DNA of 64,000 nucleotides from Cryptomeria japonica (lineage: Eukaryota > Streptophyta > Pinopsida > Cupressales > Cupressaceae): positions 460,438,072 through 460,502,071 of the forward strand of contig NC_081406.1 of assembly GCF_030272615.1 (NCBI RefSeq), given 5' to 3'. This document shows, in pieces, positions 24,828 to 34,829 of the stretch. The position numbers were made by a program, and so were the translations under genes. Under the pieces are notes generated by a model, which worked only from the letters and a program-made list of their open reading frames with translations, did not search any database and was not told where the DNA came from. The number at the start of each line of letters is the position of its first letter. Position 1 is the stretch's first letter.

Positions 24828-24997
24828 TGGTAGACAGTTCAAATAACCAAAATACAATTGAGAGGGGGGAGAAAATCAGTTGTCATAGATTACCAAAACA
24901 TTTAGCAATTAAAACTTTAATACTAGAACCCAAAACATTAATACCAGAATGCTTAAGCCAAATACTGGAATATCAGTTAAACCAATTAATCTTAAAT
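24828..24997 (-). repeat. Family A copia LTR, terminal fragment
   Basis: Matches the start of the LTR at 41676 (CAGTTGTCATAGATTACCAA versus CAGTTGTCATAAATTACCAA; then ATTTAGCAATTAAA). It is the U5 end of a minus-oriented LTR, cut after about 165 bp by the LTR starting at 24998. Confidence 0.8.
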
Positions 24998-25705
24998 TGT
25001 TGGCAATTGACACTCTATTGGTTGGTTTCACTATGTTGTCATTGATGGCAACATGATTTTGTGTTTCGGCTTTATATGGTGTACCAGTAGGCACTTCACA
25101 GATTCTACACCGACACCGACACGACATAAGATTTCTTTGGTCATCGGCAATGCATACCGACATGGTATAGTAAAGGTTATCGGTATTGGAGTATGACACA
25201 TCTTGGATATGGCATGGGCAATTTGTTTTAATGTTTATACATTTATATTATCTCGCCGACATGTAATCTGATATTGCATATATCTTTGTAAGCCGACATA
25301 AGGCATACACGTTGTATAGGGTATATAGCTTAGTTTGATAGATCATTTTGTGTGTGACTTAGAATGGATATGAAAATGTAATATGATGTGAAATCATTCA
25401 GAGAGATTATGTATTTGAGGAATTTATTGTAAGGGTTATTCCGGTAAAGGGGTTTTGGGTTTCAACTAGAATAGACAGAGCTTAAACTGAAACTAGATTC
25501 TGGCATAGAAGATGCTATCTTAGCAGTTCACACTTCTCTAGATTGTTGTCTAGAATTCTTTGTAGTCAGTAAAGCTCCTATTGTGATTGAGCAGTGTGCT
25601 CTAGGTTGTAAGTCTTCCTGCAAGTGCAGGCTCCTCATATATTATAATATCTCTTCATATGGCCAGTGGATTGATATTGTAGGTCACAAATCCCACCATG
25701 GTTTT
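24998..25705 (+). repeat. Family B copia LTR, right end missing
   Basis: Starts TGTTGGCAATTGACACTC and contains the GTCATTGATGGCAACATG phrase shared with the LTR at 55904. It reaches the common LTR core (CACAAATCCCACCATGG) but ends at 25705, where another LTR begins with TGTTGGTGTAAATAATTA. No flanking coding region belongs to it. Confidence 0.8.
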
Positions 25706-26166
25706 TGTTGGTGTAAATAATTATTCATCTTGGATATTATTACACCTTACTTAAGTTTACTTAGGAAATGCATTTCATAGTAGTTTGGGTATGAGACACT
25801 CGGGTGTTTGTGCCACATTGGGATAGTGGGTGTAGGATAATTTTCACCTTTTGTGGTCTTATCTTGTTGTTACATTCCACCTTCGGTGGGTGATCCACCT
25901 CATGTGGAATATTATATTGTTTCTCCTACCTACCCACACCTATTTTCTACCTACATTTGATTTTTATTGAGCCACATGTCATGTTTGTGTGCTCACATAT
26001 CCATATAGCCTTGCCTATATAAGCAGGCTCATATTCATTGTATGTAATGCTTGATGATCCAATTGATTAATATTTCCATCTTGATAGAATATAGTTTATT
26101 TCTATCATTTATTTTGTCTCTTTATTGTATTTTTCATTGAGCCCTTGATCTTGGCAAAATCTCACA
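25706..26166 (+). repeat. 5' LTR of the Gag-only copia (461 bp)
   Basis: Begins TGTTGGTGTAAATAATTA and ends AAAATCTCACA, immediately followed by the primer site. It should contain the promoter; ATATAAGCAG at about 26017 is a plausible TATA element in the right part of the LTR. Confidence 0.85.
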
Positions 26167-26179
26167 TGGTATCAGAGCC
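26167..26179 (+). promoter_or_regulatory. Primer binding site, initiator-Met tRNA
   Basis: TGGTATCAGAGCC directly abuts the LTR end, a perfect match to the usual plant initiator-tRNA-Met complement. Confidence 0.95.
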
Positions 26180-27660
26180 TATAGGGCTTCATTGATTAGT
26201 CTTTTGGAGACATTGTGGAGGCTTCAATTTTTGGATTTGGGGATCTTCATTTTTTGGAGGCATCATACAATGATTTGGACATCACGGTTGAGTCTGGGAG
26301 GCCGTTTCCATAAATTTTTACTATAAAGTCGACTATATTTGGTGAGAAATTTTTTTTGCCTCTTTTGGCTGTAGTCGTATGGATTTTCGAAAAAAGGGTG
26401 TAAAAGATTTTTTGAAAAAAATTAAAAAAAATCTTTTGGGGGGTCTGCAGACCCCCCCTCGTGATCTTCATACCATAGGGTTTTTCTACAGCTTTGTGCC
26501 CCCACTGTCTGTACTGCCACTGCCACCGTACCATTCGTGCTCCTCCGACAGTCGTATCTCCTCCCGGTCCCAGCAGTCCCCATAGTCCTTTAGGCTTCTG
26601 CTCTAGCCCCAATGACTAGCGGCTCCCCTATCGGTGACCTCACCTTCCCCGGTGGCCCTTTGATCCGGTGCCGCTGCTCTGACCCACCCTCGGCATTGCC
26701 TGCCGATAGACAACAACCACCATTCGCCGGCCCCTCGGCCCTGCCACCGACAGACCTTTCACCGGCCCTTCGACCATTGCCACCTCAGCAGTCGAGCCCC
26801 TTTGCCACATGGACCAGACACACACCCTGCCACATAAGCGTACAGTCAACCCAGTCAAAAGATTTGCCACATCATCATGTATGACCCATTCAACGCTCGC
26901 CATGACATATTTTCCGTACAGTACACGCATCAACATAGCCACGGAGGCAAAGATTTTTTGATGGTAAGACGGGCGTCAAATTTAAGCCCGTCATTTGCTA
27001 ACATTAGCATTATTTTGAAATTTTTAAACCCCCTCTCATTGAGCTTTTCAGTTTTGCAATTCAACTTTGGAAGGCCATATCTTGCTCATTTTTGCTCCTT
27101 TTTTGGTGCAATTTTTTTTGAAATGGGCTATAATTTTGTGCTCAGTGTAGTAGTGGAAGAATTTTCTAATTTTGATGGATGGATTTTTCAGAAATTGTAG
27201 ATCTTCATCACTGTACCTATCTAATCCCCGATTTTGCAACTTCAGAGGCTTCGTTTGGGGTCATACAACCTCCTTTTTAGGTGCCATTTTTTTTAAAGGT
27301 GCATAATTTTTTGTCTACTTTCATAATCTGCCATTTGTTTGTAGTTAATTTGAGTAGAAATTGTACTTTCAGTATTTGGTCATTTTTGGCCTATTTGGTA
27401 CTTGTATTTCACTTGGATCTCAGTTTAGATCACTAGTAGTACATGTTGAGGTCTCTTAGATCTCATTTTGAGAAGTTGTAAATTGAAATTAGAAGTCCAC
27501 TTTTCCTTGTTTTGCACGTGGCCCATTGTATACGCACTAAGTATAAAGTGCCAAATCACCATTTTTTTTTGGCGGGGGGGTTTCTTGATTGAGTGAATTT
27601 TGGGGGGTTCCTTGTGTGATTGTGCCTCTCTCTATCTTGTGTTTTTTTCATTTTGGTGCT
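26180..27660 (+). other. Long 5' leader of the copia element
   Basis: About 1.5 kb between primer site and the Gag ATG. It includes a G+C-rich, Pro-coding patch (26500-26830) unlike the rest of the window. Short frames such as 26612-26884 show no domain. The leader presumably holds packaging and dimerisation signals; none can be read directly. Confidence 0.6.
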
Positions 27661-28985
27661 ATGGGTTCTCCTAAATTTCCACTTTTAACTCCTCATAATT
27701 ATGCATCATGGAAGATTAAGGCATGGAGTAAACTAATGGAAAAAGGACTCATTCATTATGTAAATGGAACTATTACAACACCATCTGATCCTAATGCTCA
27801 AATTGAATGGCTTACTAAGAATGCTATGACACTTGGAACTCTTAGAAAGTATGTATTAGATGACCTCATTTTTCACATTGATAAGTGTACCACAATTAAA
27901 GAGGCTTGGGATATTTTTCAGAAATTATATGGTCAAGTTGATGAGATTAAGGGCTACAAGCTTGATAGTGAACTCACAACTTTGGATCCCAAGGATTTTG
28001 ATACAATCCAAGATTATGTCACAAAAGAAAATGAGCTAAGAGCAAAGCAAAGGATTGTGGAATTGACAAAAAGGATGCTCAATTGGTTTATAACTTGTTG
28101 GACAAGCTTCCTTCAGAGTATGCAGCCTTTGTATCTAGCTTTCACACCCATAGGTTAGCTCAAGGTTCCTCATACACTTCTCCCTCATTTGATTCATTCA
28201 TGGAGATGTTGATACTTGAGAAATATAAGTTGACTAAGATGGGGATTCTCAAATCTTCAAAGTCACAAGCTTTGCTGGCTAACAAAGGGAATCAAAGCAA
28301 TCAAGGAAAAGGCAAGAATCGAAAGCAACCTAAGTCAAAACCACATCAAGATGGAGCACATTCTTCCTCTCCATAATAAGGTGATTCACCATTCTCACCT
28401 AAGAGGAAATCATATAAGGACAATCTTTTTTGTCGATATTGCAAGAAGTTAGGACATGATGAACATCATTGTTATAAGAAGGATATTGATGAGTTGAAGA
28501 ATCTTCTTGAGAAGAACAAAATCAACCTACCTTCCAGAATGTCTATGTCGGCTTCTTCTTCCAAGGATAAGGATAAAGGAAAGGATCACTCTTTTGGGAC
28601 AGATAAAGGAAAGGGACAAGATCTTTATGCTACTACAAGTCATGATTCAGGGAGATGGTTTCTAGATTCAGGTTCTTCTCATCATATGGCATCTTCACAG
28701 TCTATGTTTTCTACATTTGAGCCTTGCCACATGCTGCAGATTTTTATAGGCAATCATACATACATGGATGTGATTGGGAAAGAATCTATTACCATTGGGT
28801 ATAACTCCTTCAATGATGTGTTGTGTGTACCCCACTTGACAAACAATCTTATTTCAATCTATCAAATCACACATGGGGCAACTAGGAAAACTATGGAGTG
28901 CACACCTGATTCAGTTATCATTAGAGACTTGGAGAGTGGAGCCATCATTGCGACTGGGGTGATTGATCATGCAGCTCGGTTGTAG
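27661..28985 (+). pseudogene. gag-pr: Copia Gag and protease, frameshifted
   Basis: Gag packages the RNA and the protease matures it. The start MGSPKFPLLTPHNYASWKIK at 27661 is the copia Gag N-terminus, followed by an UBN2-like helical domain. A frameshift near 28055-28070 moves the frame (DAQLVYNLLDKLPSEYAAFV follows). Two adjacent TAA codons lie at 28375-28380. A CCHC knuckle follows at 28431-28472: C-RY-C-KKLG-H-DEHH-C. The protease active site is intact as WFLDSGSSHHMA near 28660-28690, with the later VPHLTNNLIS flap region. The frame ends at a TAG at 28983. Lineage cannot be fixed without RT. Confidence 0.85.
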
Positions 28986-29852
28986 TCATTTTCACATTTT
29001 GGTCCTATTGATGAGGTTGATTCTTCCTATTTTGTTGATTTAGATTTTGAGGAGAACATTGGGCACTTGAACTTGGGGATTCTCACATGTGACCCCATTC
29101 TTGAGCCTTTCCTTTCATCTCCTTCTATTGATATCACACCACCTATTGCACCTGATGAAGAAGCTAGTGCGACAATTTTGCCTTCTTGTGATTCAGTGCA
29201 ACAATATATTCCATGTCTTCCAACTTCAGTTGATTGGGATGCCTACTTGACAGACATTGAATGTTCATTTGTAGAGTCCTACATTGCAGATTTGGGAGAC
29301 ATCATTGATGACATTCATCTTCTCTTTGATGAAGATTATCCTTCTTCAATTGTTGCGAGGGATCAGTTTGACCCTCTTGTGCATTCTCTACATGATCAAT
29401 CTTTAGAGGTTGACATGATTGTGGATACTTTTGTCCAATAGTTGGAGGAGACATGCGATTCTTTGGATATTGTTCTACATTCTTCTCCACTAGATCTTGG
29501 AGTGCCTTTTTCAGCAGTGTGGTGCAGTTTACCACATTTGGAGGGGGTAACTTTCAACATCAACATGGGGAAACTTGAGCAATTTTTAGATATTCCTTTC
29601 ATCATGAGTATTTTTCTTACATCTTCCTTTAATGATTGGGGAGACTTCATGGATACACCTTTGGTTTTGTTTCTTCCTAAGGGGAGGAACGTGGTTCGAC
29701 ATTCATGCAACATTTTCTTCATTAATCATCAAGCTTCTATCATTGGTGCAGATTCCACATTGAGGGGGGGATTCCCAGTCTCTCTTCTTCTTCTCTCATA
29801 TGGGGGGGACTTTTTCCTCACATGGGGTTTTGTCCTTCACATACTTCTATGA
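28986..29852 (+). pseudogene. Novel acidic ORF in place of integrase and RT
   Basis: The protease frame continues past the TAG at 28983 for another 289 codons with only one further stop (TAG at 29439). The product is acidic and rich in Asp, Ser, Pro and Leu (SIDITPPIAPDEEASATI, DIECSFVESYIADLGD, SFNDWGDFMDTPLVLF). It turns hydrophobic at its C-terminus, where it overlaps G-rich tracts. There is no integrase zinc finger, DDE, YxDD or RNase H motif. It could be an accessory protein, a relic of a replaced pol, or a structural domain fused to Gag-PR by stop readthrough. I do not recognise it. Confidence 0.55.
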
Positions 29853-29988
29853 GAGTTCTTTGTATGTAGTTTTCATCTCTCTTTTGGGGGAGGGTATTTT
29901 TCCCATTGGTTTTTCTCTCTTTCCTCGCTTTGTGAGAGATTTCATTGCATTGGTTTTCATGCATTTGCATTTGTACATAGGTACCTAA

Positions 29989-30784
29989 CATGGCCTAGTA
30001 GTCGGGAGCCATCTTGTATTACTTAGTTGCATTGTAGACATAATTACAAAACATGTCGGCCTTAGACCAAACAAATAATATCCAACACATAAGACATCCT
30101 GATAGATAATCTCCTAATCCCATTCCCATATGTGATCTACAATGAGATCTTACATCATATATATACAAACCCTTGACCATAAACAATCAGGTCGACCACT
30201 AAACAATAAACCAATTACATAATTACAAAACATGTCGGCCATAGACCAAAAAAATAATATCCAACACATAAGACATCCCGAAAACACATCGAGAGGTCCA
30301 ATACATATGTTACATTGCCAATCCATAACCTAGATCAACCGAGACCCAATATAGGTCCACACACTAAAGAAATTATCTCCATCCACCAAGTCTCAAACAT
30401 GATCACCATTAGCATCTTGAATCTATACTAGAGGCTGCACCAACACCACTTATGAATATCATAAAAGATCTTCATTAAAAGCTCTGCCGGTGAAACCATC
30501 ATCGGAACAACAAATCAAGCTTCCAAGCAAACAAGATAGCATCTGATCACTAGACCAAAACCAACTGACTAAAATATGAACATGAGTATCATGAATAAGC
30601 CAATTACATAACCAAACCATACCGGAGCATACAGAATCATGTCGGATCCAAACCAACCAGAAAATACTCAACCTACCAGGACCAAAAGGGTGTCGGTAAA
30701 GCATCCAAAACCAGAACAGCTAGTGTTGACATCAATGACAAAACATCAATGCAACACATAATCCTTTCCTCCAAATTTCCAACA
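29989..30784 (-). repeat. Family A copia LTR, partial, with internal duplication
   Basis: 30107-30784 aligns with 42206-42866. On the minus strand it starts TGTTGGAAATTTGGAGG at 30784. A segment of about 60 bp (CATGTCGGCC, TAATATCCAACACATAAG) occurs twice, at 30037-30097 and 30216-30277, so the left end is a rearranged duplicate. The last part of the LTR (equivalent to 41676-42205) is absent. 29989-30036 is unassigned. Confidence 0.8.
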
Positions 30785-31265
30785 ATCTCACCCTTTGCAA
30801 TTGATGGAAACACTAGATGTGAAAAACATCTAAGTACCAAGAAATGCCAAACAAGTTCCCCCCAGTGGAAGATAGCCAACAATCTCCCACATAAAGATAT
30901 AGAAATGAAGTTATGAAACAAAGACCAAACTCTTGTTGTGAATGATATCTTGTAAATCTCTAAATTACACATATATCTCTCCCCCTAATATATACAACTC
31001 CTTAAGTTTTTCTTTTTCACATAAGTATTTCTCTCCCTTTGACATCAATGCCAAAAATCTGACAAAAATATCAAAGCAAAAACATAAACCATTGAATCAT
31101 AAAGATAATTAGTCCCCCTGAGCAACAACATCCCCACATCAGTGCCGAAATGAAAAATATCTTTGATAATGCATACCGGACTGATGCCAAAAAGCATTGA
31201 TCAAGTCTCAACCAGAGGGGCATAAACTCCCAATCTATCTTTGAAGTACTCAAATGATTCCTTAG
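30785..31265 (-). pseudogene. Copia-1 RNase H C-terminus and multiple polypurine tracts
   Basis: Minus-strand translation from 31265 gives PKESFEYFKDRLGVYAPLVE and then a stop near 31225, the standard end of Sirevirus-type Pol. The following 440 bp contain several AGGGGGAGA-like tracts (on the plus strand CTCCCCC or CCCCCC at about 30857, 30980 and 31110) and end in AAAGGGTGAGAT directly before the LTR. Repeated polypurine tracts are a reported Sirevirus hallmark. Confidence 0.8.
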
Positions 31266-33145
31266 GCAAAGATGGCAAATAACTGGCATCCCTTTTGTAT
31301 GCTCTGCTTAAGCTACATGGCGGAGATCAGACAAAGAGACACGGGTCTCTGAATTCTAGTGATTACTATGGGAGAACCATGATCATCTTCACACTCGATC
31401 CTTTTCAGGTGACAATCCATCTTGGCTCTATGGGCATAAAGCCAGTCCATGCCAAGTACGATGCCATATGATCCGAGTGGTGTAACTCTAAGGTCTACTA
31501 AGGTGGTGGTATTACCAATCTAAAGCTAACATCCCCTAACTTCTGATTCCATTGACACTCTAGCCCCTGAAGCTAATTCCACTTCCCAATTGACCTCTTG
31601 TCTAATTGCCACTAGCCCGCAACGCTCCACAACCAATGGAGATATAAAAGAGTTAGTAGCTCCTGAATCAAATAATATAGATACACTGCTACCTCTGATC
31701 ATACCTGCAACCTCAATAACCATGGCCTGATGCTCTGCCTGGCGGTTGTCAACAGCTGCGAAGACCCTATGGGACTTGCCCATATCCCCAACTGTCGGCT
31801 CTGATCCTGCCATCCTCTAATTGCCTGCCATCTGACCCTGAGGACACTTTCTCGCCATGTGTCCCATGGCTCCACATGTGAAGCAAGCGCCACGTGCCTG
31901 AAACTACACTCCCTGTGGTCTGGAGAAAGATTGTCCCCCTATCCTGCTAGAGCCACTATACCCACCCCTAGAGGACTGTTGAGTCCTTGTCGGAGGTGTG
32001 TAAGGAGCCTGAGATCTCTGATCTCACCTCTGACCCTATGACTGCCACTACTTGGGCTTCATGCCCTGCTGACTCTGTGGAGGCCTTTGCCTCTGGTTTT
32101 GCTATGACTGCTGTGGAGGAGGGGTTTTGGAGAACCCCGATGTGTGTCTGTTGTTACCCTTCCAATGGGGTTTATGAAACCCGTAAGTCTGTGGTGTAGG
32201 GTTACGGTTCTGCAACCGATCCCTTGAGTCCTGAGGTCTGACCTGAATCTCCTCTTCTATCAAAGCCTTCTCCATGGCAACCCGAAGGCTCCCTGGAGTG
32301 GCCATCCTCACTAGTCCTGCTATGCCGGAATTCAACCCTATGATAAATCAATTGACAAGAAGCTTCTCATCTTTTAGGTAGTCTACGTACGATAAGAGTT
32401 CAAAGAAGTTGTTCTCATACTGGGTCACTGAAAGACCCTTCAGCTGGAGGTCATGGAACTCATCCACCCTATGCTGTCTGTAATGCTCTGATAAGTACCT
32501 CTCCTTGAATCTCTCAGTGAAAATCTCCCAAGTGAGAGTATCTATCACTAAGCCACACTTATATTCTTCCTGTCTCCACCATGTGGAGGCTATTCCTTGC
32601 AATAGGTGGACCGCTGCACATGCTTTTAGATTGCTCTCGTAAGAGTGCAATGTAAAGCACCTATCTAGGCTCAAAAGCCATGCCTCTGCTTCTACCCCGT
32701 TGGTAGATCCCCCAAAAGATGGTGGTTGAAGACGCATAACCTCTTTGATTAGATCCTCTGGATCTCGATGTGCCCTCTCATAATACACTGGTGCTACGAC
32801 TGGAGGTGGTGCTAGTAGGTGAATGGACTCGGGCTCATGCCCAGCCTGACTCTCTACGGGATTAGGAGGTGGACTCCTACTCCATTCCCGTTCTACTATT
32901 CTACGGCTCCCTGAGTCCTGGTTCTCAACATTATGATCTACTGCCAGAAGCCTATCCTGAACTATGCCAATCAGGTTTTGTAGAGCTACCAAGATGTCTC
33001 GGTTCGAGTCAACTGGTCATTCGGGAGGAGCTTCTGGTTTCACTCCCAAAACCGATTCCTCCCTATCGACCTGTTCGCATGCCATGCATTCATGCCTAGG
33101 GCCTCTACCATGTTTGCGAACTTGTCATGTAGTTGGAGGCATCAT
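31266..33145 (-). pseudogene. gag-pr: Gypsy Gag-protease, one frame with 12 nonsense codons
   Basis: The ATG at 33145 opens a frame that stays in register for more than 600 codons. It shows the chromovirus Gag core (PPSFGGSTNGVEAEAWLLSL, then LLQGIASTWW and TERFKERYLSEHYRQHR). The CCHC knuckle at 31844-31885 is C-FT-C-GAMG-H-MARK-C, and the protease core LFDSGATNSFISPLV lies near 31670, followed by LGMDWLYAH. The frame is broken by stops at 33127, 33019, 32350, 32104, 32050, 32038, 32026, 31906, 31819, 31528, 31522 and 31315 (first base, minus strand): eight TAG, four TGA, no TAA and no frameshift. It ends KGCQLFAIF at the junction with copia. Confidence 0.9.
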
Positions 33146-33299
33146 TTTTAAGAAAATAAAATAAAATGAAATAAATAAATATTTTTGGAGAAATATTTTA
33201 ACTAATTAAAAATAAATGTAATAAAAGTAAATATAATTTAATTAATTAAATAATTATAGCGAAATGTAATGGAGAAAGGTTCCTAGTGTTGGAAACCTT

Positions 33300-33311
33300 G
33301 CTCTGATACCA
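33300..33311 (-). promoter_or_regulatory. Primer binding site of the gypsy element
   Basis: Minus-strand TGGTATCAGAGC, three bases from the LTR end, matching the initiator-Met tRNA. Confidence 0.95.
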
Positions 33312-33884
33312 AAATGTCATGCCCAAACTTTTGGGCACAAACGGAATAAATTTATTTTTATTTTATTTTTTAAAAATACTTAACCTAATACAACTAACCT
33401 AATTAAGATAATGCAAAACTAGTTTAGTCTTAACTATGTTTTGAGTGATTTCAATAACTATACCAATTTGGCGAAAAACCATCTAAGAAAGCAGGGTTAT
33501 AATTCTTCAACCGAATTAATATTATCTTCCATTAATAAATAATTAAACTCACTTAGCAAATAATCTCAACATTAATTGATAGGGAATATTAATAATTCTC
33601 ATGTAGTCCTTTATTTGCCTAGGGTCTAAATTAATTTGCCCTAGCTCTTAGATTAAATAAACCTATTAAATAAAATTTCCATAAATTTAAATACCTTATA
33701 ATTTAAAATTTAAAAGGGGCCAACTTGACCCTACATATATCATTTTATTTCCCCCAAGGATTTATCCTCCTAAAGAGTTTTAAAATCTTCTTATTAAAAT
33801 GCTTCTACATTCATATAATAATTAAAAGTGCATTAATCAATTTACAAATAACTTTTTGATTCCATATAAATATAGAATTTAATT

Positions 33885-33886
33885 AC

Positions 33887-33947
<61 letters not shown>

Positions 33948-33949
33948 AG

Positions 33950-33990
<41 letters not shown>

Positions 33991-34017
33991 AACAAGTGTG
34001 AGGGAATGTAAAAATAT

Positions 34018-34059
<42 letters not shown>

Positions 34060-34060
34060 A
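33885..34060. repeat. Inverted dinucleotide runs (AT/GT)n and (CA/TA)n
   Basis: (AT)n then (GT)22 at 33899-33942 face (CA)14 then (TA)n at 33951-33990 across an 8-bp gap, a potential long hairpin. Another (CA)19 follows at 34021-34058. Confidence 0.95.
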
Positions 34061-34717
34061 TATATATATATACAAGGATTAATGGAGCTCTTTTTCTTTA
34101 TTTACTTTTAAAAGAACCCAAGAGGGTTCATGAGCTAACCCTATTCTCTTTCCTTTTTATTTTTTTATTTTTACCTCACATATTCTTTTCTTTTATTCCT
34201 ATTTGTATTTTTCCCTAACCCAAAATTAGGGTTAGGGCATGTGTGTGATATTCTTATTTTGTGTGTGCTTTGTGTGAGTGAAATTTCTTTTTTTTCTTTT
34301 GGTGTGTGTTTGTGCAGGTGTGGGAGCGGCGGCCTGGGTTCCATTTCTTGGCGGAGCTGAAGGGGTGGGGTGGAGGGAACTGAGCGATGAGTATGGTGAA
34401 TGGTAGGCAGAGGGAGCATTGTGCAAAGGGTGTCGAGCGGAGGTATTCCTGGATGCCACTGTGTTTCCCCACAGTGGCGGGCCGAGCACCGCCCACTGTG
34501 GGTAAACACAGTGTCGGCCGGGTGCCTTACCACTGTGGTTGCCCACAGTGGCGGTCCCCGTGCCGTCCACTATGGGAAACCACAGTGGTGGCCCAAGCCA
34601 CGCCGGCCACTATGTACTTACACAGTGGTTCGGCCCTCCCGGAAAACCCCTTTTTCTTGCAAATTTTTTTTTATAAGTTTTTTTTTTTATTGTTAAAATT
34701 TCTATTTCTTTAAAATG

Positions 34718-34829
<112 letters not shown>

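Larger units (their letters stand above)
25706..29988 (+). mobile_element. Non-autonomous Ty1/copia element (Gag-PR only), 3'-truncated
   Basis: Order: 5' LTR (25706-26166), primer site, a long leader, Gag with CCHC knuckle, aspartic protease, then an acidic reading frame, then G-rich tracts near 29763, 29802 and 29885. No integrase, reverse transcriptase or RNase H is present, although the frame runs on without an indel past the protease. The element resembles TR-GAG-type elements, which carry only Gag-side genes. The 3' LTR is not seen; at about 29989 the sequence switches to a minus-strand copia LTR. Confidence 0.8.

Noticed and set aside
26612-26884. Pro-rich plus frame of 90 codons in the copia leader
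   Set aside because: Explained by local G+C richness; no domain and located between the primer site and Gag.
34171-34713. Overlapping frames on both strands in a G+C-rich patch of the gypsy LTR
   Set aside because: Short CACAGTGG-type repeats open all frames here; no motif and inside an LTR.
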